A stretch of 7,488 nucleotides of DNA from an uncultured Psychrobacillus sp. (lineage in GTDB: Bacteria > Bacillota > Bacilli > Bacillales_A > Planococcaceae), in the NCBI GenBank assembly GCA_934234185.1, contig CAKQHO010000140.1, positions 1-7,488 on the forward strand, written 5' to 3'. The notes below the pieces were generated by a model. It worked only from the letters and a program-made list of their open reading frames with translations. It was not told the origin of the DNA and did not search any database. Of the stretch, positions 1-7,028 are shown in pieces (position 1 is the stretch's first letter; every line of letters begins with the position of its first letter). The translations under genes were made by a program, and so were the position numbers.

Positions 1-1111
1 TGTCCCACGTACCGAGGAGCTCGGGAAAGCTCATGCGGAAAAGAAAAACAAACCTTATAAGCCACAAAAGATCAACCATCGCTATATGCGCAAAGTTGGT
101 GATTTTGTAACTGCGAAGCCTTGGCTAGTTATTGTAATTTCTAGCATTGTTCTTATTGGGCTAGCAATTTCATCTACGAATATTAAATATAATTATGATT
201 TACTTTCCTCTTTCCCTGAGGATATGCCATCGCGTGAAGGCTTTGCAATCATTGAGGAGAATTTTACTCCTGGTGAATTAGCTCCTGTAGAGGTGATTGT
301 GGATACAGAGGGACAGGAGTTAGATATAGCGGAGGAGCTTTTAGCACTCCCGTATATTGAACTTGTCAATGACGTTCGCTATGGAGAAAAGAATGCAAAT
401 ATCCAACTCTATGAAGTGGATTTAAATAAAAATCCGTATTCCAACGAGGCAATGAATGATGTTGTTCAAATGAAAGAAGATGTAGAAGAAATCCTAAAGC
501 AAGCTAACGCTACAGGAGAATTTTGGCTAGGAGGTGAAACAAGCGCTCAACTTGATACGAAGGAAGTGCAAAAGTCAGATGAAACTCTCATACAGCCAGT
601 TATGATTGTGATTATCTTCCTTGTACTGCTCGTATACCTACGTGCACTCATCACATCCATTCAACTGATGACTACCGTTCTTGTATCGTTCTTTGCTGCA
701 TTGGGAGCAGGCTGGTTAATAATCCATGGGGTACTAGGTCACGATGCAATGGCAAGTGCGATTCCTTTATATAGCTTTGTGTTCATCATTGCACTTGGGA
801 ATGACTATAACATCTTCATGATCAGTGAGATATGGAAGAATCGTAAGCGCGGAAAAGCACATAAGGATGCAATAGCAGGAGGCGTTGCTTCTACGGGGGC
901 TGTAATTACCTCTGCTGGGCTGATTCTTGCAGGAACATTTGGGGTATTGGCTTCTCTGCCGATTCAATTGCTCGTACAATTTGGTATCGTGACTGCAATT
1001 GGAGTTTTACTTGATACCTTCATAGTTCGTCCACTTCTAGTACCTGCTTTAATCACGGTATTTGGAAGATGGTCCTACTGGCCAGGAAAGCTGTTTAAGA
1101 AGGACTTATAA
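1..1111 (+). CDS. MMPL/RND-family transporter, C-terminal part (5' end outside window)
   Basis: The reading frame is open from base 2 with no start needed inside the window, so the Met at base 86 is internal and this is the C-terminal 369 residues of a larger protein. Counting from that Met, there is a membrane segment at about 12-30, a hydrophilic extracytoplasmic domain at about 31-165, and then a block of about five membrane segments from 169 to 325. The fourth segment carries GNDYNIF (238-244), matching the conserved G-x-D-Y-x-x-F/L motif of MMPL proteins. The later stretches TGAVITSAGLILAGTF and LLDTFIVRPLLVPAL are also typical. This is the layout of the second half of a YdgH/YdfJ-type MMPL protein. 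Such proteins use the proton gradient to export lipids or drugs; the substrate here cannot be told. A terminator follows directly, so it ends its transcription unit. Confidence 0.93.
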   Translation, partial: VPRTEELGKAHAEKKNKPYKPQKINHRYMRKVGDFVTAKPWLVIVISSIVLIGLAISSTNIKYNYDLLSSFPEDMPSREGFAIIEENFTPGELAPVEVIVDTEGQELDIAEELLALPYIELVNDVRYGEKNANIQLYEVDLNKNPYSNEAMNDVVQMKEDVEEILKQANATGEFWLGGETSAQLDTKEVQKSDETLIQPVMIVIIFLVLLVYLRALITSIQLMTTVLVSFFAALGAGWLIIHGVLGHDAMASAIPLYSFVFIIALGNDYNIFMISEIWKNRKRGKAHKDAIAGGVASTGAVITSAGLILAGTFGVLASLPIQLLVQFGIVTAIGVLLDTFIVRPLLVPALITVFGRWSYWPGKLFKKDL

Positions 1112-1116
1112 AATGG

Positions 1117-1144
1117 ACCGACTCTTATAGAGTCGGTATTTTTG
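1117..1144 (+). terminator. Rho-independent terminator of the MMPL gene
   Basis: A perfect 9-bp stem (ACCGACTCT at 1117-1125 with AGAGTCGGT at 1129-1137) has a 3-base loop and is followed by ATTTTTG. It begins 5 bases after the stop codon of the transporter gene, so it ends that transcript before the CrtO-like remnant. Confidence 0.92.
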
Positions 1145-1182
1145 TTGATATAGCTAGCAATGAGGGACGTTTAAGCTTCGAA

Positions 1183-1524
1183 ATGAAGCCCTGGCAACAG
1201 CTATTTGCAGTGAAGGGTTGGAAGCATTTAATACTAGATGGAAACAATATTATTCAAATAGGATTTTCGAAAAAAAGATTAGCTAGTCATGAGATGGACT
1301 ATTTACAGCAATTTCTTTTGGAATCTAGAAGGGCAGAGTTAACTCATTGGATATCCATTCTTCCTGCCCCTCTGTTTTTTCTGTGGAACCCTATGTGGGC
1401 TGGACTCGTGATGATTGGCTATGCCATTCTGTTTAATGCTCCAATAATTATAGTTCAGCGATATAATCGTCCCCGATTAAAACAAATTATAAAAAAGAAG
1501 GCTCTTATTCTTTTAGAAGAATAG
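1183..1524 (+). pseudogene. CrtO-like glycosyl-4,4'-diaponeurosporenoate acyltransferase, N-terminally truncated remnant
   Basis: The 113-residue product carries family hallmarks of CrtO, the acyltransferase that attaches a fatty acid to the glucose of staphyloxanthin-type C30 carotenoids at the membrane. These are KGWKHLILDG (11-20), SRRAELTHWISILPAP (48-63), a hydrophobic segment at about 60-88, and NAPIIIVQRYNRPRL (85-99). S. aureus CrtO is, from memory, about 165 residues; the match here starts near its residue 50, so the first membrane segment and following linker are missing. The frame stays open back to base 1099, but it runs through the upstream terminator and offers no ATG, GTG or TTG. 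The only purine-rich stretch (GAGGGA, 1162-1167) is 15 bases from the ATG, too far for a good ribosome site, and I see no promoter. I infer a 5' deletion relic. A short functional variant cannot be excluded. No other carotenoid gene is present in the window. Confidence 0.66.
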
Positions 1525-1536
1525 AGTCTTTTGTTT
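1496..1536 (+). terminator. Hairpin terminator overlapping the end of the CrtO-like frame
   Basis: CTCT(T)ATTCTT (1502-1512, one bulged T) pairs with AAGAATAGAG (1517-1526) around a TTAG loop. Weaker A-T and G-T pairs extend the stem outward to about 1496 and 1532, and a T-rich tail TCTTTTGTTTT follows. The stop codon of the upstream frame (1522-1524) lies inside the 3' arm. The A-rich 5' flank means it could also act on the opposite strand. Confidence 0.7.
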
Positions 1537-1541
1537 TAATT

Positions 1542-1570
1542 TTGAATAATCTGATTTGTGTAGATATAAT
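1542..1570 (+). promoter_or_regulatory. Sigma-A-type promoter for the DUF819 gene
   Basis: TTGAAT (1542-1547, 4 of 6 to TTGACA) is separated by 17 bases from a perfect TATAAT (1565-1570). The predicted start of transcription near 1577 leaves a leader of about 26 bases before the start codon. It lies just after the preceding hairpin, so the next gene probably forms its own unit. Confidence 0.65.
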
Positions 1571-1588
1571 AATAGAATAAATAGAAAA

Positions 1589-1597
1589 AAAGGAGGA
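1589..1597 (+). promoter_or_regulatory. Strong ribosome binding site deciding between two adjacent ATG codons
   Basis: The stretch AAAGGAGGA includes AGGAGG at 1591-1596. Two ATG codons follow back to back at 1600 and 1603, at spacings of 3 and 6 bases. The second fits normal Bacillus spacing better, so 1603 is the preferred start. Confidence 0.75.
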
Positions 1598-1602
1598 AGA
1601 TG

Positions 1603-2826
1603 ATGAGTCAAACACTCATACAAGCGGATGATACCATCACGCTATGGGGGATTATTATTATTGTTGCATCATTAAGTATTTTTTTAGAGCAGCGATTTAG
1701 CTGGGCTGCTAAGATGACGGGTGCTATCATTGCCCTATTAATTGCTATTCTGCTTTCCAATACGGGGGTTATCCCGACCGACTCAGCAGTATATGATTCT
1801 GTGTGGGCAGTTATTGTTCCATTAGCGATTCCGTTACTCTTATTTCATGTAAATATTAAGAAGCTTTTTCGAGAAAGTGGAAGGCTGCTGCTAATCTTTT
1901 TAATCAGCTCCATTGGGACGATAGCGGGAACAATTTTAGCGTTCTTCCTTTTAAAAGAATATATTCCACTGCTTAATAAACTAGCAGCAATGTTCAGTGC
2001 TAGTTACATTGGTGGGGGAGTTAACTTCGCTGCAATGGCAGCGAAATTTGAAACTCCTGGGGATTTGGTATCTTCAGCAGTTGTAGCGGACAATTTGAAT
2101 ATGGCTCTTTTGTTTGTTATTTTAATGGTCATTCCAACCATGCATTTTTTTAGAAGTAAATATAAAACGCCACATATTGATTTACTAGAGGCAGAGGGTA
2201 CTCAGAAAGATGACAACCTTGCAAAAGAGTATTGGAAGGCAAAGGAAATTTCATTAAAGGATATTGCTCTATCAGTAGGTACAGCTTTTGCATTAGTCAT
2301 ACTGGCTAAAAAGATTTCAGGCTGGTTTGATACATTAATACCTTCAGGAGAAAGTGTAAATTTCCTATTAAACTTAGCGAATGGTTTAATTGGGGATCAG
2401 TATTTAATGTTAACGACACTGACGTTTTTAGCATTGATTCTTTTTCCAAAGTTTTTCGATGAATTACGTGGTAGTCAGGAGATTGGAACCTATTTAATTC
2501 ACATATTTTTTGTAGTTATTGGAATTCCTGCATCTATCCCACTTATTCTAGAAAATGCACCACTCTTATTAGTGTTTGCCTTTATTATTGTTGCTATTAA
2601 TCTTCTTATTTCTTTAGTTGGGGCAAAGGTTTTTAAATTCGAGCTAGAGGAAACACTACTAGCAGTAAATGCTAACATTGGTGGTCCAACTACTGCAGCC
2701 GCACTTGCTATTGCCAAGGGATGGAGAAACTTAGTAGGACCTATTCTCATTGTTGGTACCTTGGGTTATATTATCGGCAACTATGTAGGAACTTTCCTAG
2801 GTTTATGGTTAGAAGGTTTTATGTAA
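1603..2826 (+). CDS. DUF819 family polytopic membrane protein (YjcL-like)
   Basis: This 407-residue product is almost entirely hydrophobic, with roughly ten or more membrane segments split by a charged linker at about residues 184-218 (numbered from the ATG at 1600). It carries the family signatures YIGGGVNFAAMA (136-147) and NIGGPTTAAALAIAKGW (359-375), followed by VGPILIVGTLGYIIGNYVGT near the C-terminus. These identify the DUF819/YjcL family, whose length of about 380-410 residues it matches. The function of the family is not known to me; two similar Gly-rich re-entrant-like motifs in the two halves suggest a transporter with an internal repeat, which is inference. It appears to be a single-gene unit, with its own promoter and ribosome site upstream and a strong terminator downstream. 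The start at 1603 is chosen over 1600 on spacing. Confidence 0.9.
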   Translation: MSQTLIQADDTITLWGIIIIVASLSIFLEQRFSWAAKMTGAIIALLIAILLSNTGVIPTDSAVYDSVWAVIVPLAIPLLLFHVNIKKLFRESGRLLLIFLISSIGTIAGTILAFFLLKEYIPLLNKLAAMFSASYIGGGVNFAAMAAKFETPGDLVSSAVVADNLNMALLFVILMVIPTMHFFRSKYKTPHIDLLEAEGTQKDDNLAKEYWKAKEISLKDIALSVGTAFALVILAKKISGWFDTLIPSGESVNFLLNLANGLIGDQYLMLTTLTFLALILFPKFFDELRGSQEIGTYLIHIFFVVIGIPASIPLILENAPLLLVFAFIIVAINLLISLVGAKVFKFELEETLLAVNANIGGPTTAAALAIAKGWRNLVGPILIVGTLGYIIGNYVGTFLGLWLEGFM

Positions 2827-2846
2827 ACTATTCTTTTTCTAATAAG

Positions 2847-2880
2847 CGTTTCAAACAGGTAACTGTTTGAGACGTTTTTT
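2847..2880 (+). terminator. Rho-independent terminator of the DUF819 gene
   Basis: A 12-bp stem, CGTTTCAAACAG (2847-2858) with CTGTTTGAGACG (2863-2874), has one T-G wobble and a GTAA loop, and runs straight into six T residues. It lies 20 bases after the stop codon and separates the DUF819 gene from the germination operon. Confidence 0.93.
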
Positions 2881-2912
2881 ATTTGCTTTATATTTTTAAA
2901 TCCATTTTGTGG

Positions 2913-2943
2913 CTTATATAATAAGAATATTTTGTCCAAACTA
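2913..2943 (+). promoter_or_regulatory. Candidate sigma-G promoter of the germination operon
   Basis: CAAACTA (2937-2943) matches 6 of 7 positions of the sigma-G -10 element CATACTA. Eighteen bases upstream is CTTATA (2913-2918), which keeps only the ATA of the -35 TGAATA. The predicted transcript start near 2950 leaves about 24 bases before the ATG. Germinant receptor operons are normally transcribed by sigma-G in the forespore, which makes this placement sensible, but the -35 match is poor. A sigma-A-like TATAAT at 2917-2922 without a decent -35 overlaps the same stretch. Confidence 0.35.
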
Positions 2944-2973
2944 TGACTTATCAAAGCGTGATAGAGGGTTTTT

Positions 2974-4131
2974 ATGTTGAATAGAGTAGGTCCTATTAGT
3001 ATATTACATGTCATTGCATTATCCATGACGATGATCGGTTTAAAAAATCATGTTACTATCCTTCCTCCTATTTTATCCCACGGAGGAAGAGATGGCTGGA
3101 TGTCCGTTATATTCTCAGCTATCCTTCTCTTTCCATGGCTATTTCTGTTGATATATATTCATCATCAGTCTAAGCAAAAAAATATAAGGGAATGGCTTTT
3201 GGAGACAGTAGGTCCTAGGTTCGGTAAGGTATTTGTTTATTTCATCAGTGGTTTTCTCATCCTGCTTTCCGCATTTAGTTTAAGGGAGGCATTGCAATGG
3301 ATGAGAACTACTTTTTTGCCCACGACCTCTGTCCTGGTTTTATTAATAATTTTTACCGTTTTGTGCATTCTATTAGCATCAAGTAACATACAAACTATTG
3401 CAATTCTAAATATTCTAGTTTTGTTTGGTGTGTTGGTATTAGGTTTTTTTATTGCATTTGTCAATATTCCCGTGAAGGACCATTATCTATTATTGCCGTT
3501 ACTGGAGAACGGAATTGAACCAGTAGTAAAAGCTTCCATATATCCTGCTGCCGGATACGTAGAGATTATCCTTCTTTTATTTATACAGCAGCATTTTAAG
3601 GAAAAAATGAAATGGTATCATTTGGGGATTCTTCTGTTTCTTCTAATGGGGTTAACTATGGGACCGCTTATTGGAGCAATTAGTGAATTTGGTCCTAAAG
3701 AAGCTGCTAAGCAAATGTATCCTGCCTATGAGGAATGGGGTTTGGCAAGAATAGGCCAATTCATCGAGCATATTGATTTTTTTTCTATTTATCAATGGCT
3801 TACTGGCGCCTTTATACGTGTAGGACTCATCTTATTCATAGTTGTTGAATTATTAGACATTAAACAACAAAAAAAGAAAATATGGCTTGTGATTGCCCCT
3901 ATATTCATGGTTCTTTCCATAGGACTTATTTGGATTAGTGATCAACTATTCTTAAAGCTGAAAGGAAATTACTTTCTTATTATTACTTTTGTATTCTTCT
4001 TTGTCCTAGCATTTGTATTTGCTTGGATAGCCTATCGTAACAAAAAGAAAAGAAAGAAAGAAGATAAACAAGAAAAAATAGGAAGGAGAAGACGCGCTAA
4101 ATCAAATAGGAAGGAGCAGGAGACTATATGA
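2974..4131 (+). CDS. Spore germination receptor B subunit (GerAB-type permease-like protein)
   Basis: This 385-residue protein has about ten membrane segments (roughly 8-26, 43-62, 84-104, 116-135, 140-164, 188-206, 216-236, 275-297, 303-322, 334-354). This is the plan of the GerAB/endospore germination permease family of the APC superfamily. The stretch around residues 250-283 (YPAYEEWGLARIGQFIEHID, then FFSIYQWLTGAFIRV) is strongly characteristic. B subunits are thought to bind the nutrient germinant in the spore inner membrane and signal through the A and C partners. The start at 2974 has GAGGG (2964-2968) five bases upstream. The C-terminal 30 residues form a very basic tail (YRNKKKRKK, later GRRRRAKSNRK), longer and more charged than I would expect. 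The stop overlaps the next start as ATGA. The specific germinant cannot be read from sequence. Confidence 0.95.
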   Translation: MLNRVGPISILHVIALSMTMIGLKNHVTILPPILSHGGRDGWMSVIFSAILLFPWLFLLIYIHHQSKQKNIREWLLETVGPRFGKVFVYFISGFLILLSAFSLREALQWMRTTFLPTTSVLVLLIIFTVLCILLASSNIQTIAILNILVLFGVLVLGFFIAFVNIPVKDHYLLLPLLENGIEPVVKASIYPAAGYVEIILLLFIQQHFKEKMKWYHLGILLFLLMGLTMGPLIGAISEFGPKEAAKQMYPAYEEWGLARIGQFIEHIDFFSIYQWLTGAFIRVGLILFIVVELLDIKQQKKKIWLVIAPIFMVLSIGLIWISDQLFLKLKGNYFLIITFVFFFVLAFVFAWIAYRNKKKRKKEDKQEKIGRRRRAKSNRKEQETI

Positions 4132-5588
4132 AGCAGTCGGAGGACAAGATTGATTTATCGACCTTGAAGGAATTATTTCAAAAGAATGCGGATATTAAGT
4201 TTCAAATATATCATTTTTCCTCCAATAAGGTTCATTTTATATCTTGTGATTCCATGATTGATGTACAGATGTTAAATGAATTGGTAGTACCACGTGTACA
4301 AAAGCTTTGTGAGGAAAAGAGTACGGAAGAAAATCTCAAGCAAGTTGTTTTGACAAACCTCCACATTCCGGAGGTGAAGGAGATAACATCTAAGGAAGAG
4401 CTAATAACATTAGTATTTAATGGCTTCCTTTTACTTTATTTTGAAGAAGAAGGTTTACTCGTTACAAGTAATATTGCGAAAAAGCCAAATAGAAGCCCTG
4501 AAGAATCTCGAATGGAAGTGCTAATCAAGGGACCTCGGGATAACTTTATAGAGGATATAACAACTAATATTGCGTTAATTCGTAAGAGACTTCCAACCAA
4601 CTCTTTGTCAATAGAAAAGATAGAGCTTGGTAAAAGGTCTAAAACTACCGTAGCCATTCTCTATATGGATGATATTGCAAACAAGGATATTCTGAAGGAT
4701 ATTCAGAAGCAGTTAAACCAAGTGGATATAGATATTGTTTTTAGTGGGGAATTATTAATGGAGAAAGTAAATATGAAATCTCCGGTTTTCCCGAGAAATG
4801 ACTATACTGGTAGACCGGATTATGTCGTACAGTCACTCATGAGGGGAAGATTTATCATTCTCGTGGATGGTGTCTCTTATGCAATTATCACTCCCGCTAA
4901 TTTATTTTTACTATTAAAGTCCGGCGAGGATGTAGAATACCCGGTTGCATTTAGTACAGCCGAACGTTTATTGAGGGTCGGTGGTTTGATAGTAGGACTT
5001 GTATTACCGGCATTTTGGCTGGCACTCACTACCTTTCATCAGGACCAGGTCCCTTTTCAGCTCCTAGCTACAATTGTACAAAACAACTCAGGTCTTCCGC
5101 TTCCTTCTGTCGTTGAAATGCTATTAATGCTTATCATGTTCGAGCTTTTTAGAGAAGCAGGTCTCCGGTTGCCCTCTGTAATTGGGGGAACGATAAGTGT
5201 TGTGGGAGGATTAATAGTTGGAGATGCCGCAATTCGTGCAGGTTTGACTAGCCCTGCTATGATTGTAATTATTGCTATCTCTACCATTTCCACCTTTACA
5301 TTGGTAAATCAATCTCTTGTAACAGCAGTTAGTATTATCCGTGTAATATTTATCCTCATTACCTCTGTATTAGGTCTGTTTGGTTTTTTTGTTTGCTTAT
5401 ATGCGTTGATTTTGTATTTATCTAATATACGAATCTTTGGGGTTCCATACATGAATATAGGGACTGATATTAGCTGGTCGACAATAAAAAAATCTCTGTT
5501 TAGGTTATCCCCGGATAATTACAAAAAGAGACCAAACTCATTAGACCCTCAGGATCCAAGTAGGGGAGGAAATGAAGATGAAACGTAA
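4128..5588 (+). CDS. Spore germination receptor A subunit (GerAA-type)
   Basis: This 486-residue protein has a large hydrophilic N-terminal domain (about 1-245) followed by a membrane domain with about five to six segments (about 280-435) and a short polar tail. Family blocks are plain: ESRMEVLIKGPRDNFIED (126-143) running into NIALIRKRL, GRPDYVVQSLMRGRFIILVD (228-247), YAIITPANLF, FELFREAGLRLPSVIGG (338-354), VVGGLIVGDAAIRAGL (358-373) and SNIRIFGVPYM (432-442). These match the GerA family (about 480-500 residues). A subunits assemble with B and C in the spore inner membrane, and recent work on the family supports oligomerisation into an ion-conducting channel opened by germinants. The start shares ATGA with the B gene stop, indicating translational coupling; AAGGAG (4111-4116) and CAGGAG (4117-4122) lie upstream. 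The frame overlaps the C gene by about 11 bases. Confidence 0.97.
   Translation: MKQSEDKIDLSTLKELFQKNADIKFQIYHFSSNKVHFISCDSMIDVQMLNELVVPRVQKLCEEKSTEENLKQVVLTNLHIPEVKEITSKEELITLVFNGFLLLYFEEEGLLVTSNIAKKPNRSPEESRMEVLIKGPRDNFIEDITTNIALIRKRLPTNSLSIEKIELGKRSKTTVAILYMDDIANKDILKDIQKQLNQVDIDIVFSGELLMEKVNMKSPVFPRNDYTGRPDYVVQSLMRGRFIILVDGVSYAIITPANLFLLLKSGEDVEYPVAFSTAERLLRVGGLIVGLVLPAFWLALTTFHQDQVPFQLLATIVQNNSGLPLPSVVEMLLMLIMFELFREAGLRLPSVIGGTISVVGGLIVGDAAIRAGLTSPAMIVIIAISTISTFTLVNQSLVTAVSIIRVIFILITSVLGLFGFFVCLYALILYLSNIRIFGVPYMNIGTDISWSTIKKSLFRLSPDNYKKRPNSLDPQDPSRGGNEDET
5563..5570 (+). promoter_or_regulatory. Ribosome binding site of the C subunit gene, inside the A gene
   Basis: GGGGAGGA includes GGAGG at 5565-5569. 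ATG codons follow at 5572 (spacing 2) and 5578 (spacing 8). The second is at normal spacing and gives a tidier signal peptide starting MKRKW, so translation probably begins at 5578. Confidence 0.75.
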
Positions 5589-6729
5589 ATGGATAAAGCT
5601 ATTTCTTTTAATTTCTATCCTTCCACTGCTAACTAGCTGCTGGGATCAAGATGAGCCTAACAGAATGAGGTATGTCTATGGGATCGGCATTGATTATAAG
5701 GAAGGAAAGTATGAAGTCTATACTCAAATAATTGATTTTACAAATATCGCAAAGTCAGAGTCACCTACTCAGGATGCTATTCAGGTAGAGGTAGGAAAAG
5801 GGACTGGTCATAATGTGGAGGAAGCCCTATATAACTTGTATCATTCCTTAGATTTGAAGCTGTATTGGGGACATCTTACATTTGTTGTATTCTCTGAAGA
5901 GGCACTAAAGGATGGAAGAGCAAATACTATTATCAATTCATTTATACGCTACAGGGAAACAAGATATCAGACATGGGTTTATGCAACTACTGAACCTGTG
6001 GAAGAAATTTTGCTTTTAAACCCATTGTTTAATAATACCATGACACGTCTAAGGCTAGCAGATCCAATGAGCTCCTACGAGCAAGAATCTTATATTGAGC
6101 CGATTAACTTCCGTAAGTTGATTATCAGGTTAAACGAACCACCTCATGAGGTAAATCTTCCATACGTCACTATGAAAGAATGGAAAACAGAAAAAGAGGA
6201 GGACAAGCTACCAGATTTTGATGGAGTAGCTATCTTTACACCTGATGATTTTAAAGGATTTATCAAAAAGGAGAAAGCTGGTGGTCTCCAATGGATGACG
6301 AATGAAACAAAAGCAGGAGAAATCACTCAAAAAAGAGACAAAGAGGGAGACTACATTACTGCAGTTATAGATAATCTTAAGGTAAAAGTAAAGCCTTCCT
6401 TAGAAGGTAATCAAGTATACTTTGACATTAAATTAAATTTAAATGTACTTTTAGGATCTTTCGAAGGCAACATTTCAGAAGATGAAGTTAAAAAATATGT
6501 AAAAGAGCGGATGAAAAAAGAAATAGAGGAGACCTACTTAGAGGGTTTAAAGCATGAAGTTGATATTTACCGCCTCTCTGAATACGTTTATCGCCAGAAG
6601 CTTTCTATATGGAAAAAGTATCAAAAGGATGGCAAAGTGGAACTGAAAGAGGATTCCATCCGGTCTATTTCGATTGACATTAATAAAGTTTACTCAGGAA
6701 GAAAGAAATTTAAAGAAACAATTGAATAA
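5578..6729 (+). CDS. Spore germination receptor C subunit, Ger(x)C-family lipoprotein
   Basis: This 383-residue protein starts with a lysine-rich n-region and a hydrophobic core ending in LLTSC, a lipobox with Cys at residue 21 (codon 5638-5640). Lipoprotein diacylglyceryl transferase would therefore anchor it in the membrane. The mature start CWDQDEPNRMRYVYGIGID matches the Ger(x)C family opening (CWD, then GIGID). The C-terminal domain contains the family pattern VYFDIKLNLNVLLGSFEGNI and, further on, EVDIYRLSEYVYRQKLSIWK, near the usual end of these proteins (about 370-400 residues). The C subunit partners the A and B subunits and is needed for receptor function. Start 5578 is preferred over 5572 because of ribosome site spacing. 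It is the last gene of the operon; no hairpin terminator is visible in the 86 bases before the tRNA. Confidence 0.95.
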   Translation: MKRKWIKLFLLISILPLLTSCWDQDEPNRMRYVYGIGIDYKEGKYEVYTQIIDFTNIAKSESPTQDAIQVEVGKGTGHNVEEALYNLYHSLDLKLYWGHLTFVVFSEEALKDGRANTIINSFIRYRETRYQTWVYATTEPVEEILLLNPLFNNTMTRLRLADPMSSYEQESYIEPINFRKLIIRLNEPPHEVNLPYVTMKEWKTEKEEDKLPDFDGVAIFTPDDFKGFIKKEKAGGLQWMTNETKAGEITQKRDKEGDYITAVIDNLKVKVKPSLEGNQVYFDIKLNLNVLLGSFEGNISEDEVKKYVKERMKKEIEETYLEGLKHEVDIYRLSEYVYRQKLSIWKKYQKDGKVELKEDSIRSISIDINKVYSGRKKFKETIE

Positions 6730-6745
6730 AAATTAAAAAACAATA

Positions 6746-6774
6746 TTGACTTTTTTTAAAAAAAGCTAGATAAT
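6746..6774 (+). promoter_or_regulatory. Sigma-A promoter with A-rich upstream element for the tRNA gene
   Basis: TTGACT (6746-6751, 5 of 6) and GATAAT (6769-6774, 5 of 6) are 17 bases apart. The stretch just upstream (about 6727-6743) is nearly all A and T with A-tracts, like the UP elements of stable RNA promoters. The transcript would start near 6781, giving a 5' leader of about 35 bases before the mature tRNA end. The spacer contains a 16-base perfect palindrome (C, seven T, seven A, G; 6750-6765). Confidence 0.78.
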
Positions 6775-6815
6775 ATTAATTGTCTTTCCTTTCTACATAG
6801 AAACGAAAAGCAATT

Positions 6816-6889
<74 letters not shown>

Positions 6890-6921
6890 TCATAAAACTT
6901 AAGGCAACTCAATAGTACAAC

Positions 6922-6959
6922 GGTTTGCTAATTGTAGGTATTTCTAACGGTATTCTAAC
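6922..6959 (+). repeat. Short imperfect repeats between tRNA and integrase relic
   Basis: GGTATTTCTAAC (6937-6948) is directly followed by GGTATTCTAAC (6949-6959), the same word with one T fewer. A looser third copy, GGTTTGCTAA, lies at 6922-6931. Such words next to an integrase gene could be recombinase or excisionase binding sites, but this is inference from position only. The rest of 6893-7028 shows no gene, no clear promoter and no convincing terminator. Confidence 0.45.
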
Positions 6960-7028
6960 CTTGATGAAATATCCCCCAAAAATCGTTGCAATCAACTTCC
7001 AATTACAACTAATTAGAGGTTTTTTGTT

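Noticed and set aside
767..979. Minus-strand 70-residue open frame inside the transporter gene
   Set aside because: It is antisense to conserved MMPL motifs, has no family resemblance and no start signals.
86..1111. Met at 86 as the true start of the transporter
   Set aside because: The frame is open through base 2, there is no ribosome site before 86, and the protein corresponds to the second half of an MMPL transporter.
2917..2922. TATAAT as a sigma-A promoter for the germination operon
   Set aside because: The hexamer 17 bases upstream is TTTTAA-like, a poor -35, and the region is AT-rich enough to give such matches by chance.
2781..3026. Minus-strand 81-residue frame spanning the gap before the germination operon
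   Set aside because: It crosses the DUF819 terminator and both flanking gene ends, has no recognisable motif, and looks like chance AT-rich coding.
4436..5293. Minus-strand frames (4436-4657, 5057-5293) within the A subunit gene
   Set aside because: They lie opposite the conserved GerA blocks and have low-complexity compositions typical of shadow frames.
6144..6326. Minus-strand 60-residue frame within the C subunit gene
   Set aside because: It is antisense to the Ger(x)C coding region, with no motif or ribosome site.
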